Source: Dendrolimus kikuchii
Lineage: Eukaryota > Arthropoda > Insecta > Lepidoptera > Lasiocampidae
DNA length: 64,000 nucleotides
Direction: 5' to 3'
Assembly: GCA_019925095.2 (NCBI GenBank)
Contig: CM034409.1
Coordinates: forward strand, 6,451,001 to 6,515,000
Shown: positions 1-64,000 of the stretch, in pieces
Layout: every line of letters starts with the position of its first letter
How positions within the stretch are numbered: position 1 is the stretch's first letter
Position numbers and translations under genes: made by a program
Notes under the pieces: model-generated
What the model was told of the DNA's origin: nothing
What the model saw: only the letters and a program-made list of their open reading frames with translations
Databases searched by the model: none

Positions 1-58
1 GGCGTTGCTCGCGGCTTCGCCTACATAGATTAAAATATTTGTAGTACAATACAATACT

Positions 59-380
59 CTTTTATCCGTGCAGGAACGGAGAAAGAATATAACTTCCTGC
101 GGCCGGGCGGCCTGTCGTAAGAGTCGACAAAAAAAACCCACAGCCAGGTGGTAGGGTATTTGCCCGACTGGATGGCTACCACCCCTGGTCTAAAGCATGT
201 CGCCATAACAGCCTTGAGTTGTGTTCCGGCATTAGTGACCAGGTTCCAGTCTCCCTTAAGAGAGCAGCAGCGCATTTGTAGCACCTTTGGTGTTGCAAAT
301 GGCCATAGGCGATGGTAACCGCTTTCCATCAGGTGGGCCGTCTGCCTGTCTGCTGAACTCCTGCAATAAATAAAAAAAAA
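59..380 (+). mobile_element. ~310 bp poly(A)-ended repeat, family A, copy 1
   Basis: Runs from TTTTATCCGTGCAGGAACGG to GAACTCCTGCAATAAATAAA followed by an A run. At least seven near-full-length copies lie in this window in both orientations. The poly(A) end and its resemblance to LINE 3' ends suggest a SINE or truncated LINE. I take the poly(A) strand as sense. Confidence 0.8.
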
Positions 381-416
381 CCTCTTGTACACCAACATTA
401 CATAGAAAAATACACA

Positions 417-490
417 AAAAACTTACTTACTGAAAGGTACAATAGGCGGCCTTATTGCTAAAAGCTCTTCCAGGCAACCTTTAGTAACTT
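417..490 (-). mobile_element. Retroelement 3' tail fragment
   Basis: The reverse complement matches 38395-38500 and 59180-59310 (GGTTGCCTGGAAGAGATCGC then an AGCAATAAGGCCG stretch). I recognise this as a common lepidopteran LINE 3' end. Confidence 0.5.
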
Positions 491-494
491 TAAA

Positions 495-810
495 CCTTGT
501 AGTTTGCACAAACTTTTTATCTCCCTTAGGGGTTTCCAAATTAGGAATTTCCAAAAACGCCTACGTAGTGGTACATTTATTTCTAACCAGAAGCAGTTAT
601 ATAAAATTTTGTTCTACTTATTTTGAAAAAAAAGGATTATCACACAAAATTTCATTTCCTTTTCAAACCTCTTAGGGATTGAATTTTCAAAAATCCTTTC
701 TTAAGGCGCACCTGCAGTATGGAAGAAATTCGCATGCAAATTTTCACGGTTCTAGCTCCAGTATTTTGGGTTGTTTGTTTGATATATCAGACAGACGGGA
801 GTCCACAAGG
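495..810 (+). repeat. Dispersed repeat, shared with 40975-41165
   Basis: Shares ATTTATTTCTAACCAG, a CGCATGCAAA...TTTCACGGT stretch and ATATxxxCAGACAG with 40975-41165. Non-coding; the ORFs here are incidental. Confidence 0.5.
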
Positions 811-923
811 TTAAGTAATTATAATATAATGTATGTATTGATTCAAGATTACATTACTTGCCTGGTTTGCTATAAAGCCATGCTCAACTTATCATGGAGT
901 AAGTCGAGGATGCCTGATCTTCA

Positions 924-1206
924 TTTTATTTTATTGCATGAGTTCAGCAGACAGGCAGACAGCCCACTTTATGGAAAGCGGTTACCATCGCCTATGGACA
1001 TTTGCAACATCAAAGGTACTACAAATGCGCTGCAGCTCTCTTAAGGGAGACTTGAACCTGTTCGCTAATGCCGGACCATAACTCAAGGTTGTTATGGCGG
1101 CATATTCTAGACCAGGGGTGGTTGCCATCTAGTCGAGCAAATATCCTACCACCTGGCTGTGGGTTGTTTTGTCACCTCTTACGACAAGCCGCCCGGCCGC
1201 AGGATA
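924..1206 (-). mobile_element. Family A repeat, copy 2
   Basis: Begins with a T-rich run and GAGTTCAGCAGACAGGCAGA and ends in the GCCGCCCGGCCGCAGG block; it lacks the outer CCGTTCCTGCACGG end. Antisense to the + strand. Confidence 0.75.
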
Positions 1207-1440
1207 TTGTGTTTGTTTATGTGACTATTTTACGATATGATTACTAATGTTTGATCACATCATGAAGTAGCCATGCGTTTAGCTGTTCATAACGTTGAAC
1301 GCTGATTGTTCATGGATCTGGCCAGACCATATCATGATGTGGGCATCGGGTATTTTCAATTTCATGAAATACAACCATTTCATGATATGGTCGGCCACAT
1401 CATGAAGTGATGAAATCTAAGATCTGGCCAATATAAATCA
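1207..1440. repeat. Palindrome-rich AT segment
   Basis: Several near-palindromes around CATCATGA: CCATATCATGATGTGG near 1338 and CATGATATGGTCGGCCACATCATG near 1382 (10 of 12 pairs). It may be a MITE or Helitron relic; no clean termini seen. Confidence 0.35.
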
Positions 1441-1639
1441 CTATTGTCAATTAATCTATGTCCTATCGCAAATAATACATTAAACGCTGGGCTACATCTG
1501 CATAACACTGCCACTAATATATTATCCCAGGTGTAGCAGGGCCATAAGATTAACAGACTTAAAAGTGTACAATAACTGTAGAGTATTGATTGTTTTTAAT
1601 GAAGAATTACACATTTGTGCTGAACATCTCAACTGTTTA

Positions 1640-2548
1640 GTGAAATTCAATGAAGGTATCAATTTTTATTTTATCGCTGCCTACAGCCCACATTTTAAGG
1701 AAATCTGGGAAGCGGGTGCCAAATCGTCAAAGTACCATCTTCAGCGAGTGTTGGGAAATTGTAATCTTACGTTTAAGGAATTAAATACATTGTTAGTTCA
1801 AGTCGAAGGGATTTTAAATTCTCGTCCACTGACCAGTGCCGTAAATAGCCTTTTATGCGCCCTATGCGAGCTTCTATAGTTTTTTTTTAGGTATTATAGG
1901 TACTCTATCTAGAGCAATGCTATGTATAGGCCTACTTTATTTCCTTCAGGGTGATAAAATAACGCACAAGGACCTTGGTGTTGGTGGACCAATTATCTAC
2001 TATTAAGGAAAATATCAATTTTTTTAAAGAACTAGAACACAAATCGCTCTCTAGTGTGCTGCTAAAAAATGAGCGCGATGTTCTGTCTAATTTAACAGAC
2101 GTTTTTGATGATACTAACATTTAGTTACATATGTGTTGGAATCGAGCACTAGGGGCGCAGCGGGAACTTATCAGAAGCAAACCGAAGAAATAATAATCCG
2201 ATCTTGTCTGGCCATTCTTGCGCCCCTCAGAGTCTACACCCGGTCCCGGGTACCGGTGGCACCGCCCTATTTACGTCACTGACACTGACACCATTATCTT
2301 CAGATCCTGATGATTGCACACCGCGTACGCCTGGACATTTCCTTATTGGACGTCCGTTTACATCGCTACCACAGCCAGATTGTCAAAACTATTCGATTTC
2401 TCATTTAACTCGTTTTCAACGTATCGAGCAATTCCGTTGGTCCGCGTACCTTCACCAAAAATATCAGGCTTCATTACGAGCATCTTCTATTCGAGCTGCC
2501 ACAAGAACTCCCATTTTTGGCGTCAGTCAAACACGTACAATTGACTGA
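1640..2548 (+). pseudogene. BEL/Pao retrotransposon integrase relic, split by an insertion
   Basis: The left part (to 1833) contains YSPHFKEIWEAGAKSSKYHL and ILNSRPLT; the right part (from 2290) continues PLSSDPDD, TPGHFLIGRPFTSLP and LTRFQRIEQF. These are the C-terminal integrase motifs of BEL/Pao pol. Reading resumes at the same codon on both sides of the element at 1834-2281. A frameshift follows RIEQF and there is no gag, protease or LTR nearby, so it is a fragment. Confidence 0.85.
1834..2281. mobile_element. hAT-type non-autonomous DNA element inside the BEL/Pao relic
   Basis: 448 bp with inverted ends CAGTGCCGTAAATAG (left) and, reverse-complemented, CAGTGACGTAAATAG (right). Flanked by 8-bp duplications CCACTGAC (1826-1833) and ACACTGAC (2282-2289), 7 of 8 identical. 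The 8-bp duplication and CAGTG ends are hAT hallmarks. No transposase inside. Confidence 0.82.
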
Positions 2549-3394
2549 GGCTTTAACTTGAAGATTATTTCAAAACATGAATACTCATGAATACTTGACA
2601 GTGGGTAGATAAACAAGTCATGCAGGGCCATATTTATTGAAAAGAAGAGGAATACCGTCAAAAATACGAGTTCATTATAAAACAATACCACACAAATTAT
2701 TAAAGAATAACCTGAAACATGTTTTTTTTTTTATTTCTTATAATCCAATTCATTTCACCTGAGTATCCAGTTACGTGAGATCGTTAAAAATAATTGGGTT
2801 TCAATGTACTCAGTGTTATTTTTTTTTTCACAGATCAGTTTCAAACGCGATGGACGACTTATACACAGATAATGGGAGGTTTATTGGTGAGTTTTTAATC
2901 CTAACTCTAATATATATAACGTATTTATTTGACGAGAGATCACTAAGTAGGGGGATTTGGTACAAAACAATACGGCGTTATAGGAATAGAACGCCTTGGT
3001 TTGAAGGATTGAATAGGGCCACTGTTACTCTTTTGTTTATTTTAAAGGAATTTCATTTATTATTTAAGGAGCAAGTATAAATTTATATTTGATTCGGTTT
3101 TTACATTTTTTTTTCTTAGCAATCGAAAATGCTCGTATTTTGCCAACGAATACATAGTGTAATGTTATCAATAACTTTTGCAAAAAAGTAAAAACCTATT
3201 TTGCTCATAGAATAGCGTTTTTGAATGTGATTTTTTTTATGTCAAAATTTTGTTTTTTTTTTTTTGTTGTGTGAAAAATATTGACGGAAATACGTGAATT
3301 AATTTTAATTGTGTTGAAATAACAGTAAATTAACACAAAACCAGTGTATTTATTTATTAAAACCACGGGATTTATCCTCACCGACCGCAACAGA
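2549..3394. other. No gene recognised
   Basis: AT-rich. An exon-like stretch 2834-2886 (ACAG...GTGAG) encodes nothing I recognise and does not fit the Ig5 exon phase. Confidence 0.5.
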
Positions 3395-3620
3395 TGTAGT
3401 CACTATCTTGAGGCTTCGGTCCGGACACATTCCATTAAATAAATTCACTCACCTCATAGGAAAAGCAACCTCATCAAATTGTTCAGAGTGTGGAGTGGTT
3501 GAAGGTGTTTATGATATTCTAATGGAATGTACCCGGAACGAAGTCAAAAGAGGTGACTATATCGAGCGTTATAGTCTAAATAAATTAAATATAGGTCTCT
3601 GTAATAGCATATTGGCGTTC
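3395..3620 (+). pseudogene. LINE ORF2 C-terminal relic (jockey-like)
   Basis: Reads LRLRSGHIPLNKFTHL, SNCSECGVVEGVYDILMEC: the Cys/His region after the RNase H/RT part of jockey-type ORF2 proteins (RLR.GH...HL......C..C.....HIL.EC). Cut off by family A copy 3. Confidence 0.65.
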
Positions 3621-3936
3621 CCTTTTTTTTTTGCAGGAGTTCAGCAGACAGGCAGAGGGCCCACTTGATGGAAAGCGGTTACCATCGCCTATAGAAATTT
3701 GCAACACCAAAGGTGCTACAAATGCGCTGCTGCTCTCTTAAGGGAGACTGGATCCTGATCACTAATGACGGAACACAAGTCAAGGTCGTTTTGGCGACAT
3801 ACATTAGATCAGGGGTGGTAGCCATCCAGTCGGGCAAATACCCTACCACCTGGCTGTGGGTTGTTTTGTCGCCTCTTACGACAGGCCGCCCGGCCGCAGG
3901 AAATTGTATTCTTCCTCCGTTCCTGCACGGATAAAA
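3621..3936 (-). mobile_element. Family A repeat, copy 3
   Basis: Complete: T run, GCAGGAGTTCAGCAGACAGG to CCTGCACGGATAAA. Shadow ORFs on both strands cover this copy and others of the family; they are not genes. Confidence 0.82.
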
Positions 3937-4799
3937 AATCCCTCTAGCAAGAGAAGCCAACATGCTATTAAGAATAGTTAAAATAGCACTTAAAAATAGA
4001 TAAACTATTAGTTTGTGTAAAGTTTATGTTCGAGGGTGACATAATCTAATTGATTAAACACTCTATAAAATAAATAAAGCAATAAAAAACACTTTATTGC
4101 TTACCATAATAATAGACGCAAAACAGTTGTGCCAATATAACAAAATAAAAATTTCGAACTATAAACAAATCATCCATTCCCGATATTTTTTTGACAGAAT
4201 GTAGGCTTTGATGCTTTATGGTGTAAAAAACAGATTGCGTGGTAGCAGCAACAGCATCCTGAAGGGAATAGTCGATAAATATGACTGCCCACTGATTTGG
4301 TCCTTCATTTAGAGGACTAAATCAGTGCTAGTCATTAATTACTAACATAGACATAAGGGGAAAATATTACTAAAAAAATACTTGAGAGGTGTCAAGGGAC
4401 ACCCAGATGGAACGAAGTTCCTTTCGATTAATTAGTGAAGGAATTGTAATAAAATTTTATTTTTTTAAAGTTATAATAATATTTTTTTATTTATTTATTA
4501 TGTACAAAAAACCTGTATACACTCAACAAAAATAATCGTCGCGACACCACACTGTTCAATGCGAAATAGAAAGACGAAACGAAAATAACTGGCTTGCTTT
4601 CTATGAGAGAGAGAGAGACAGACAGAGAAGCACGCGCACGCCGCACGGCTTACAACTATAGCAAAAAGTGTCTTTACAACTTTTGGTCTTAATTTTTTCC
4701 GTCTAGCCCCCTTTCGCAACGCGCGATAAGGAACTTCGTTACAAAACTTCGTTCCAATAACATTATTGTGTCTGTTTATCTGTGTAAAATCTGTACATA
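3937..4799. other. No gene recognised
   Basis: AT-rich with a short GA-rich run near 4604-4630. The 73-residue minus ORF at 4498-4719 has no recognisable motif. Confidence 0.5.
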
Positions 4800-4990
4800 A
4801 TATTTTCTTCAGTTTTCGCGACTCGTATACATAATAAAACTACGTTCTAACGGTTTTAAGCGCGGTAATTGATTTGATTTTTATTATTCTGACGTTTTGG
4901 CCACTTTTCAGTGGCCGTGATCACTGACGACATAGATGTCAAGTGTCAATGAGTATTCTTAAAGTTTTATTTAGCCTACCGCCAACTTGT
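4800..4990 (-). mobile_element. Retroelement end, inverted copy of 28935-29125 (Penelope-like?)
   Basis: The reverse complement matches 28935-29125 along its length. It contains the 18-nt hairpin GGCCACTTTTCAGTGGCC at 4899-4916. A second short tail in the opposite direction lies at 5015-5065, giving a head-to-head arrangement. Family assignment is an inference. Confidence 0.5.
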
Positions 4991-5014
4991 TCATTTTAAC
5001 TATTATATTTAAAA

Positions 5015-5065
5015 ATCAAACAAATTACCGCGCTTAAAACTGTTAAAATGTAGTTTTATTAAATG
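5015..5065 (+). repeat. Short opposite-oriented tail of the same element
   Basis: Matches the tail near 29045-29095 (ACCGCGCTTAAAACTGTTAA, then GTAGTTTTATT). With 4838-4880 it forms an inverted repeat of about 45 bp. Confidence 0.5.
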
Positions 5066-5865
5066 ACTCTACAGTCAAGTTTTTATTGCCGAGACACATT
5101 GTCATGGCAACGTTATGTTGTCAAGATGTGTTTCATAAACTGTAAACACTATAATAGTGTATTAATACTCAGGCTTCATTTAGAATAGTGTTATTGACTG
5201 TGGTCAAAGGCGTTTTATTTATACCGTTTTTTTATTATTATTATTAACATCTCTACGGACTCGAGTTCCGTACCCTTTTTTACTACTTAATTTTTTGAAA
5301 AATTTTAGAATCCATACACTCTTATTGTTTATTTTTGTTACTGTGTGTGACATTAATTTAGTGATTTTTATGTTATGGTGTACCTTAAGAATAACTTCTT
5401 ATATTAATTTATTCTAATTTTAATACTAAACTTATACTAATGTAGAATGTATCTGCTACATGCTGGTGTTGTGTGGAAGTGCATGTGCAGTGTTGGCCTT
5501 ATATCTATACTTATATATAGTCCTATCTAGTGCCATGTGTGTTGTTTTTTCTTTTCTGTGCCTGGGTTATTAATTTTTAGGCTCTTTGTGTGTCTTGGTT
5601 TGTTTGTGAAGTGTGCTATTTATACCGTTAAAAATAACACAGTTAATGGATAGCTACATTACTACGTACGATACGTACGTCTTCTGTCAGTATTTAACGT
5701 CATAAACAATATTGCATCTGAAATAACATTATCCCAGATGTAGCAGTAATATTGTGAGGAAACGTCGTGCATTGAAAGATTTAATAACCAGGATTTAAAA
5801 AAAAATATTCTTCTATTATATTAATGTACTCTATGATTAACACCGTGTCAATCAAAATATTCTTT
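5066..5865. other. No gene recognised; weak dispersed repeat
   Basis: AT-rich. 5620-5760 resembles 1480-1560 and 41530-41710 (GCTACATT...ACATTATCC), suggesting an old dispersed repeat. Confidence 0.35.
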
Positions 5866-6535
5866 ACTAGCTTCTGCCCGCGACTTCGTCCGCGTGGATT
5901 TTTTTTTTTGTGGATATGAATTTACCCCATTGACGGACTTCGCCACCTTGATTATAATAATATTTTTACAGATTTTAGCATAATCAACATAAGAAAGAGG
6001 AGTTTGCAAAACATGATAATATCACAACATTTCAGTGAAACTACAGAAATGCCAGGTATAGATGTAAGTGTATTTTAAAATTACGTATTGATGCAAAAAA
6101 ATGAAAATGCTGTAAATTTATATGTGTTTTAGTGGCTCCTCGGATGATTTAGATTCACAGTCGGAATAGGGAGGTAACGTTGGGACCGGGTTCCGGGATT
6201 TTGACTAAATTTTTTGTATATGTTTAAGTAGGTCCTCGGATGGTTTAGATTCACAATTGCAATCGGGAGGTAACGCTGGGACGGGGTTCCGGGATTTTGA
6301 TAAAAATTTTGTATGTGTTTAAGTGGGTCCTCGGATGGTTTCGATTCATAATATAATTGGAATCGGTAGGTAAGGCTGGATTTCGGGATTTTAAATAATT
6401 TTTTTGTCTCTTTGAGTGAATCCCGGGTTGGTTTAAACTCACCATTAAACACGGTAGATGATGCTGAAATCGGGTCCTAGATTTTTATTTTTTCATGACC
6501 GGACAACGTATGGCAGGGCCGCTAGTATGAATATA
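5866..6535 (+). repeat. Lepidopteran 'CCCGCGACTTCGTCCGCG' repeat with ~95-bp tandem units
   Basis: Opens with CCCGCGACTTCGTCCGCGTG. From about 6120 to 6490 four units of roughly 95 bp repeat the pattern GTGGGTCCTCGGATGGTTTA...TTCCGGGATTTT. The minus-strand ORF at 6129-6452 is a product of this periodicity. Confidence 0.7.
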
Positions 6536-6658
6536 AAATTCAAGTCCTGTCCGAACAAAATGTAGGCCACAGTATAAAATAAAATCTAATTTTCAATTAA
6601 ATTGTTTGTCAGATATGATTTTGCTTTTAAAGGATTTTGAGAGTAATTTATCTTTCAG

Positions 6659-61318
<54,660 letters not shown>

Positions 61319-61525
61319 CAAGACACCAAAGAGTGTGTAATGAATTTTTTGTAACATTTACATTATTCGATAAGTTAGAACGTTAGCATATCAAATGTAT
61401 CAGAAAAAGTACATGGATTTTAAAGTGTAATTTTATCAAAATATATCAATATTAATATGAATGTTAATAATAAGCAAGTTTATAATTAGTAATCTTATTG
61501 AATAAAATAATTCTTGTTTTTAAAA
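61319..61525 (+). other. Probable Dscam 3' UTR
   Basis: AT-rich sequence between the inferred stop codon and just past an AATAAA at 61501-61506. The real end depends on which terminal exon is used. No other coding signal is seen here. Confidence 0.5.
61501..61506 (+). promoter_or_regulatory. Polyadenylation signal AATAAA
   Basis: Canonical hexamer 183 bp after the inferred stop codon, followed by a T-rich stretch. It is the first AATAAA downstream of the stop. Confidence 0.5.
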
Positions 61526-61839
61526 TTTTATTAAAAGACTGATATGTTTTAATAGTAGATGTAATAAATGTAAAGGTAGTAGCACACTGCGTTGATTGTT
61601 GCTTCTTAAAAGTTAACCCAATCAATAGGGTACAATCAAAATTTTAAACCTGTAAATCGTTAGACCTGTCTTTTTGAATACTACATGCAAGAAGAATTTT
61701 GTCTTAATTTTCTCATGTGTATAGATATCGTATATCTTGTAAGGTTACAAAGATATGAATATCAAGTACAAATCCTACCGGAACGAAATGTGTTTTTTAA
61801 TATTTATTACTATATGCATGTTTTTAGAAAATGAGGTGA

Positions 61840-62170
61840 ATATGCTGCGGTGGATATGTGTAGTCACACGGAGCGACCGCGTTAGGAACTCTCGCATCCG
61901 CGGCAGCCTTCATATCCGTCATACAACGGATAAACTGCAAGAATGTAGGAACTATTGTCTTGACATACCACCTCCGCCAAGTCCAGGTCGAAGCGTTAGG
62001 CCCAAGAAATGCTAGCTTGATGTCGTGAAAGACGCCATGCGTATCAATGATCGTACTTCGAATCAATTAAAAATGCCAAAGACCGCGCGAATTGGAGTAG
62101 AAAAAGTGGGTAAGCGAACCTCAGGCTTCGAGGCAGACGTTCTGATCACAACCGGGATTTAACGCTAAGA
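61840..62170 (+). pseudogene. LINE RT C-terminal relic, third type
   Basis: Reads MLRWICVVTRSDRVRN and SRIRGSLHIRHTTDKLQECR, then a shifted DVVKDAMRINDR. This matches the MLRWMCGVTRLDRVRN signature of LINE proteins, with frameshifts and stops. Confidence 0.65.
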
Positions 62171-62350
62171 CGATGGTGATGGTTAACCGTTCTACACAGT
62201 TTTCTATTAATTGAGTACGTAAGAAAAGTTGTAATAAATACTAATACTATTTTCATATAAAAGAGTGGCCGCTATAACACCCATACTGTTATCTTACCTT
62301 TAAAATAACTTAAATAAAATAATTTTATAATCTGTTTCAACAATATATAA

Positions 62351-62604
62351 GGATCTTGCTAGTAGTCCACTAAACGGATGAATAATATTCGTCCGCTAAC
62401 CAGACGGCTAGACAGATTAAAAGGATATTGCTAGTTGTCCGCTAAAACTAAGTTTTTAATTGTCCATGTTGTTGACCGATACGGTCAAGTGCGTGCAATC
62501 CATGGACTTGACCGAAACGATCAAATGGACTTTTATGGACTGATATAAATTACGTAGTCGTCCGGTTAGCAGACGATTATTAGTCATCCGGTTAGTGGAC
62601 GAAT
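62351..62604. mobile_element. MITE with 41-nt inverted arms
   Basis: Arms 62365-62405 and 62560-62600 pair with about six mismatches (GTCCACTAAxCGGATGAxTA...). A direct repeat (GGATxTTGCTAGTxGTCC) at 62351 and 62424 lies in the left half. Confidence 0.7.
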
Positions 62605-62910
62605 AGACACTTCGATTAATTAATACACTATTTGAATCAAATTCAAATACTGTATTAATTTTGGTTTGTGTGTTGGCAGAGTGAAACAACAGTTTTACAA
62701 CGCTTAGTGGATATTTAATATTGGGTTTTACAATGATTTTGGAAATACTTTTATAACGTGGATACAGCGAAATAGCGTACATTTACATCATGATAAAAAG
62801 TGTCTCCATGACTAGACTGTCAACTACCCTATGATCTCAGAACCGCCATCCTGTGGCTTAGTTTAGGTTTGCATAACTACATTCAATTATTTTATTTGCT
62901 CCCAAGAATA

Positions 62911-63156
62911 AAGGTGTGTACATATTATAAGTCACGGCTGACGGAGGCGGCTGAAGGGGTGGCTTACAATATATCTGGATAAGGAAAGTCCATTGAAGTG
63001 TGCACATTATAAGTCGTAAGTCACGGACGTAACCTTGAGAGTTCGGACGTCCTATAGCAATCTAGAGAGTGTGTTACGGTTCCGGTGTGCACATTCGGAC
63101 GCGTCCATCAGCCGCGGCTGACGACAACGTAGCGTCCGATAATGTGTGGGCACCTT
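62911..63156. mobile_element. TIR element AAGGTG...CACCTT
   Basis: 246 bp; left end AAGGTGTGTACATATTATAA, right end in reverse complement AAGGTGCCCACACATTATCG. GC-richer interior with GTCACGGCTGACGG-type internal repeats. Flanks show no clear duplication. Confidence 0.6.
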
Positions 63157-64000
63157 CAGAGTATACAATCGACATAGCGGGTTACTACTTTAATCTCAAA
63201 GTTGAGTGAAGTGCCACATTCATTGATAACAATCAAGTACCAGTTATCTTATTAGAATAGCAAAGACTGGTCAAGCACTTGTCTTCCACCTAATGTCCAG
63301 TTTCAGTTTAGTTTCTCCCAAGGAATGTTGTGCTCCATATACAATGAGCATGAGAGCCCTTGCTGAGTCTCAAAGTTTCGTTAGATCCATTAACACCAGG
63401 TTGACCTTACCCAGATTTCGGATCACTCAGACTAAATAATAAAGAGTTTGCACATATCAAGAAGATTTAAATCCCAGTCATAAAAATTGTGCCACCCGAA
63501 CAACAAAAATTGTTTTGAATAAACCGTTAAGTAATTTTTGATATATGAGGTATTTCCGATCAAATCCTTTAGGAGGTTTCGTAGCCAATGGTAAAATGTT
63601 CATCACCTGTAAGGAAGTCTTCATTGTGCCTGTTATGAGAGGCACATTAGCGATTTATATTTCAATAAAATTTTAAGTAAATTTTTGCGAAATATTTTAT
63701 TTATAACGAAAGTATTGGTAACTGATTAGGAGTGGCGTGATAATGTAGAACGGGTTTTATATAAATGTGGCATTTCATTGCATGTATAAACTGCCAAAAT
63801 AATTTAGTATGTACTGTCTTACTACTATCTAGAATTTTTTTCCAGCATGACTAAAAATAATAAAAAAAAATAACCAAAACTTCAAGAGCTGGTCTGTATT
63901 TTAAAATATGATATAAATGTTTTGTTTCAAAACTGAACTGTTCATTAGTTTTGTATTTTTCATACGAATTTTGTCTAACAGTAAAGGACAAAATAGTAAC
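63157..64000. other. No gene recognised
   Basis: AT-rich intergenic sequence downstream of the Dscam gene; no ORF with recognisable motifs. Confidence 0.5.

Noticed and set aside
2834..2886. Exon-like segment bounded by ACAG and GTGAG that might encode the start of Ig5
   Set aside because: No frame resembles an Ig A strand, and the end phase does not match the phase-0 start of exon w1.
6129..6452. 107-residue minus ORF with internal repeats (NLNHPRT)
   Set aside because: Produced by four ~95-bp tandem units of a dispersed repeat.

Overview
The window looks like AT-rich nuclear DNA of a moth or butterfly (Lepidoptera). Evidence: a multi-exon gene with canonical GT/AG introns; many dispersed repeats of types I recognise from lepidopteran genomes (the 'CCCGCGACTTCGTCCGCG' repeat, a tRNA-headed SINE whose tail reads CCCAGCAGTGG, RTE-like LINE ends with microsatellite tails); and no prokaryotic operon structure. 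No database search was possible, so family names rest on motif recognition.

The only host gene I can support is the 3' part of a Dscam-family cell-adhesion gene on the + strand. I traced 29 coding exons from 6659 to a stop codon at 61316-61318. All 28 introns are GT-AG, every phase matches, and the exons sum to 4131 nt (1376 residues plus stop). The spliced order is Ig5 (second part), Ig6, Ig7, Ig8, Ig9, FN3 1-4, Ig10, FN3 5-6, one membrane helix, and a cytoplasmic tail of about 128 residues. This is the canonical Dscam layout. The signal peptide, Ig1-4 and the first part of Ig5 must lie to the left. Ig7 is encoded by one exon pair with no alternative copies, so this is a Dscam2/3/4-type gene rather than the hypervariable Dscam1.

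Layout: 1-6658 is repeats and dead elements, including a BEL/Pao pol relic split by a hAT-type insertion. 6659-61318 is the Dscam gene, with introns full of transposons: seven copies of one RTE-like LINE (six with readable target-site duplications), seven near-full-length copies of a ~310 bp poly(A)-ended repeat, two tRNA-derived SINEs, several TIR/MITE families including nested ones, a solo LTR, a 1.7 kb 9-bp-unit minisatellite, and a 167-bp tandem repeat cut by an RTE copy. 61319-61525 is the probable 3' UTR with AATAAA. 61530-64000 is intergenic with a LINE relic and two TIR elements.

The most unusual points are the many transposon ends lying 13-80 bp from splice sites (one RTE copy appears to have duplicated a possible branch-point sequence), a 57-nt in-frame GT-AG segment inside the Ig6 exon, and an uncertain last coding exon. 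The longest ORF in the window (31096-32370) is a minisatellite artefact, not a gene.
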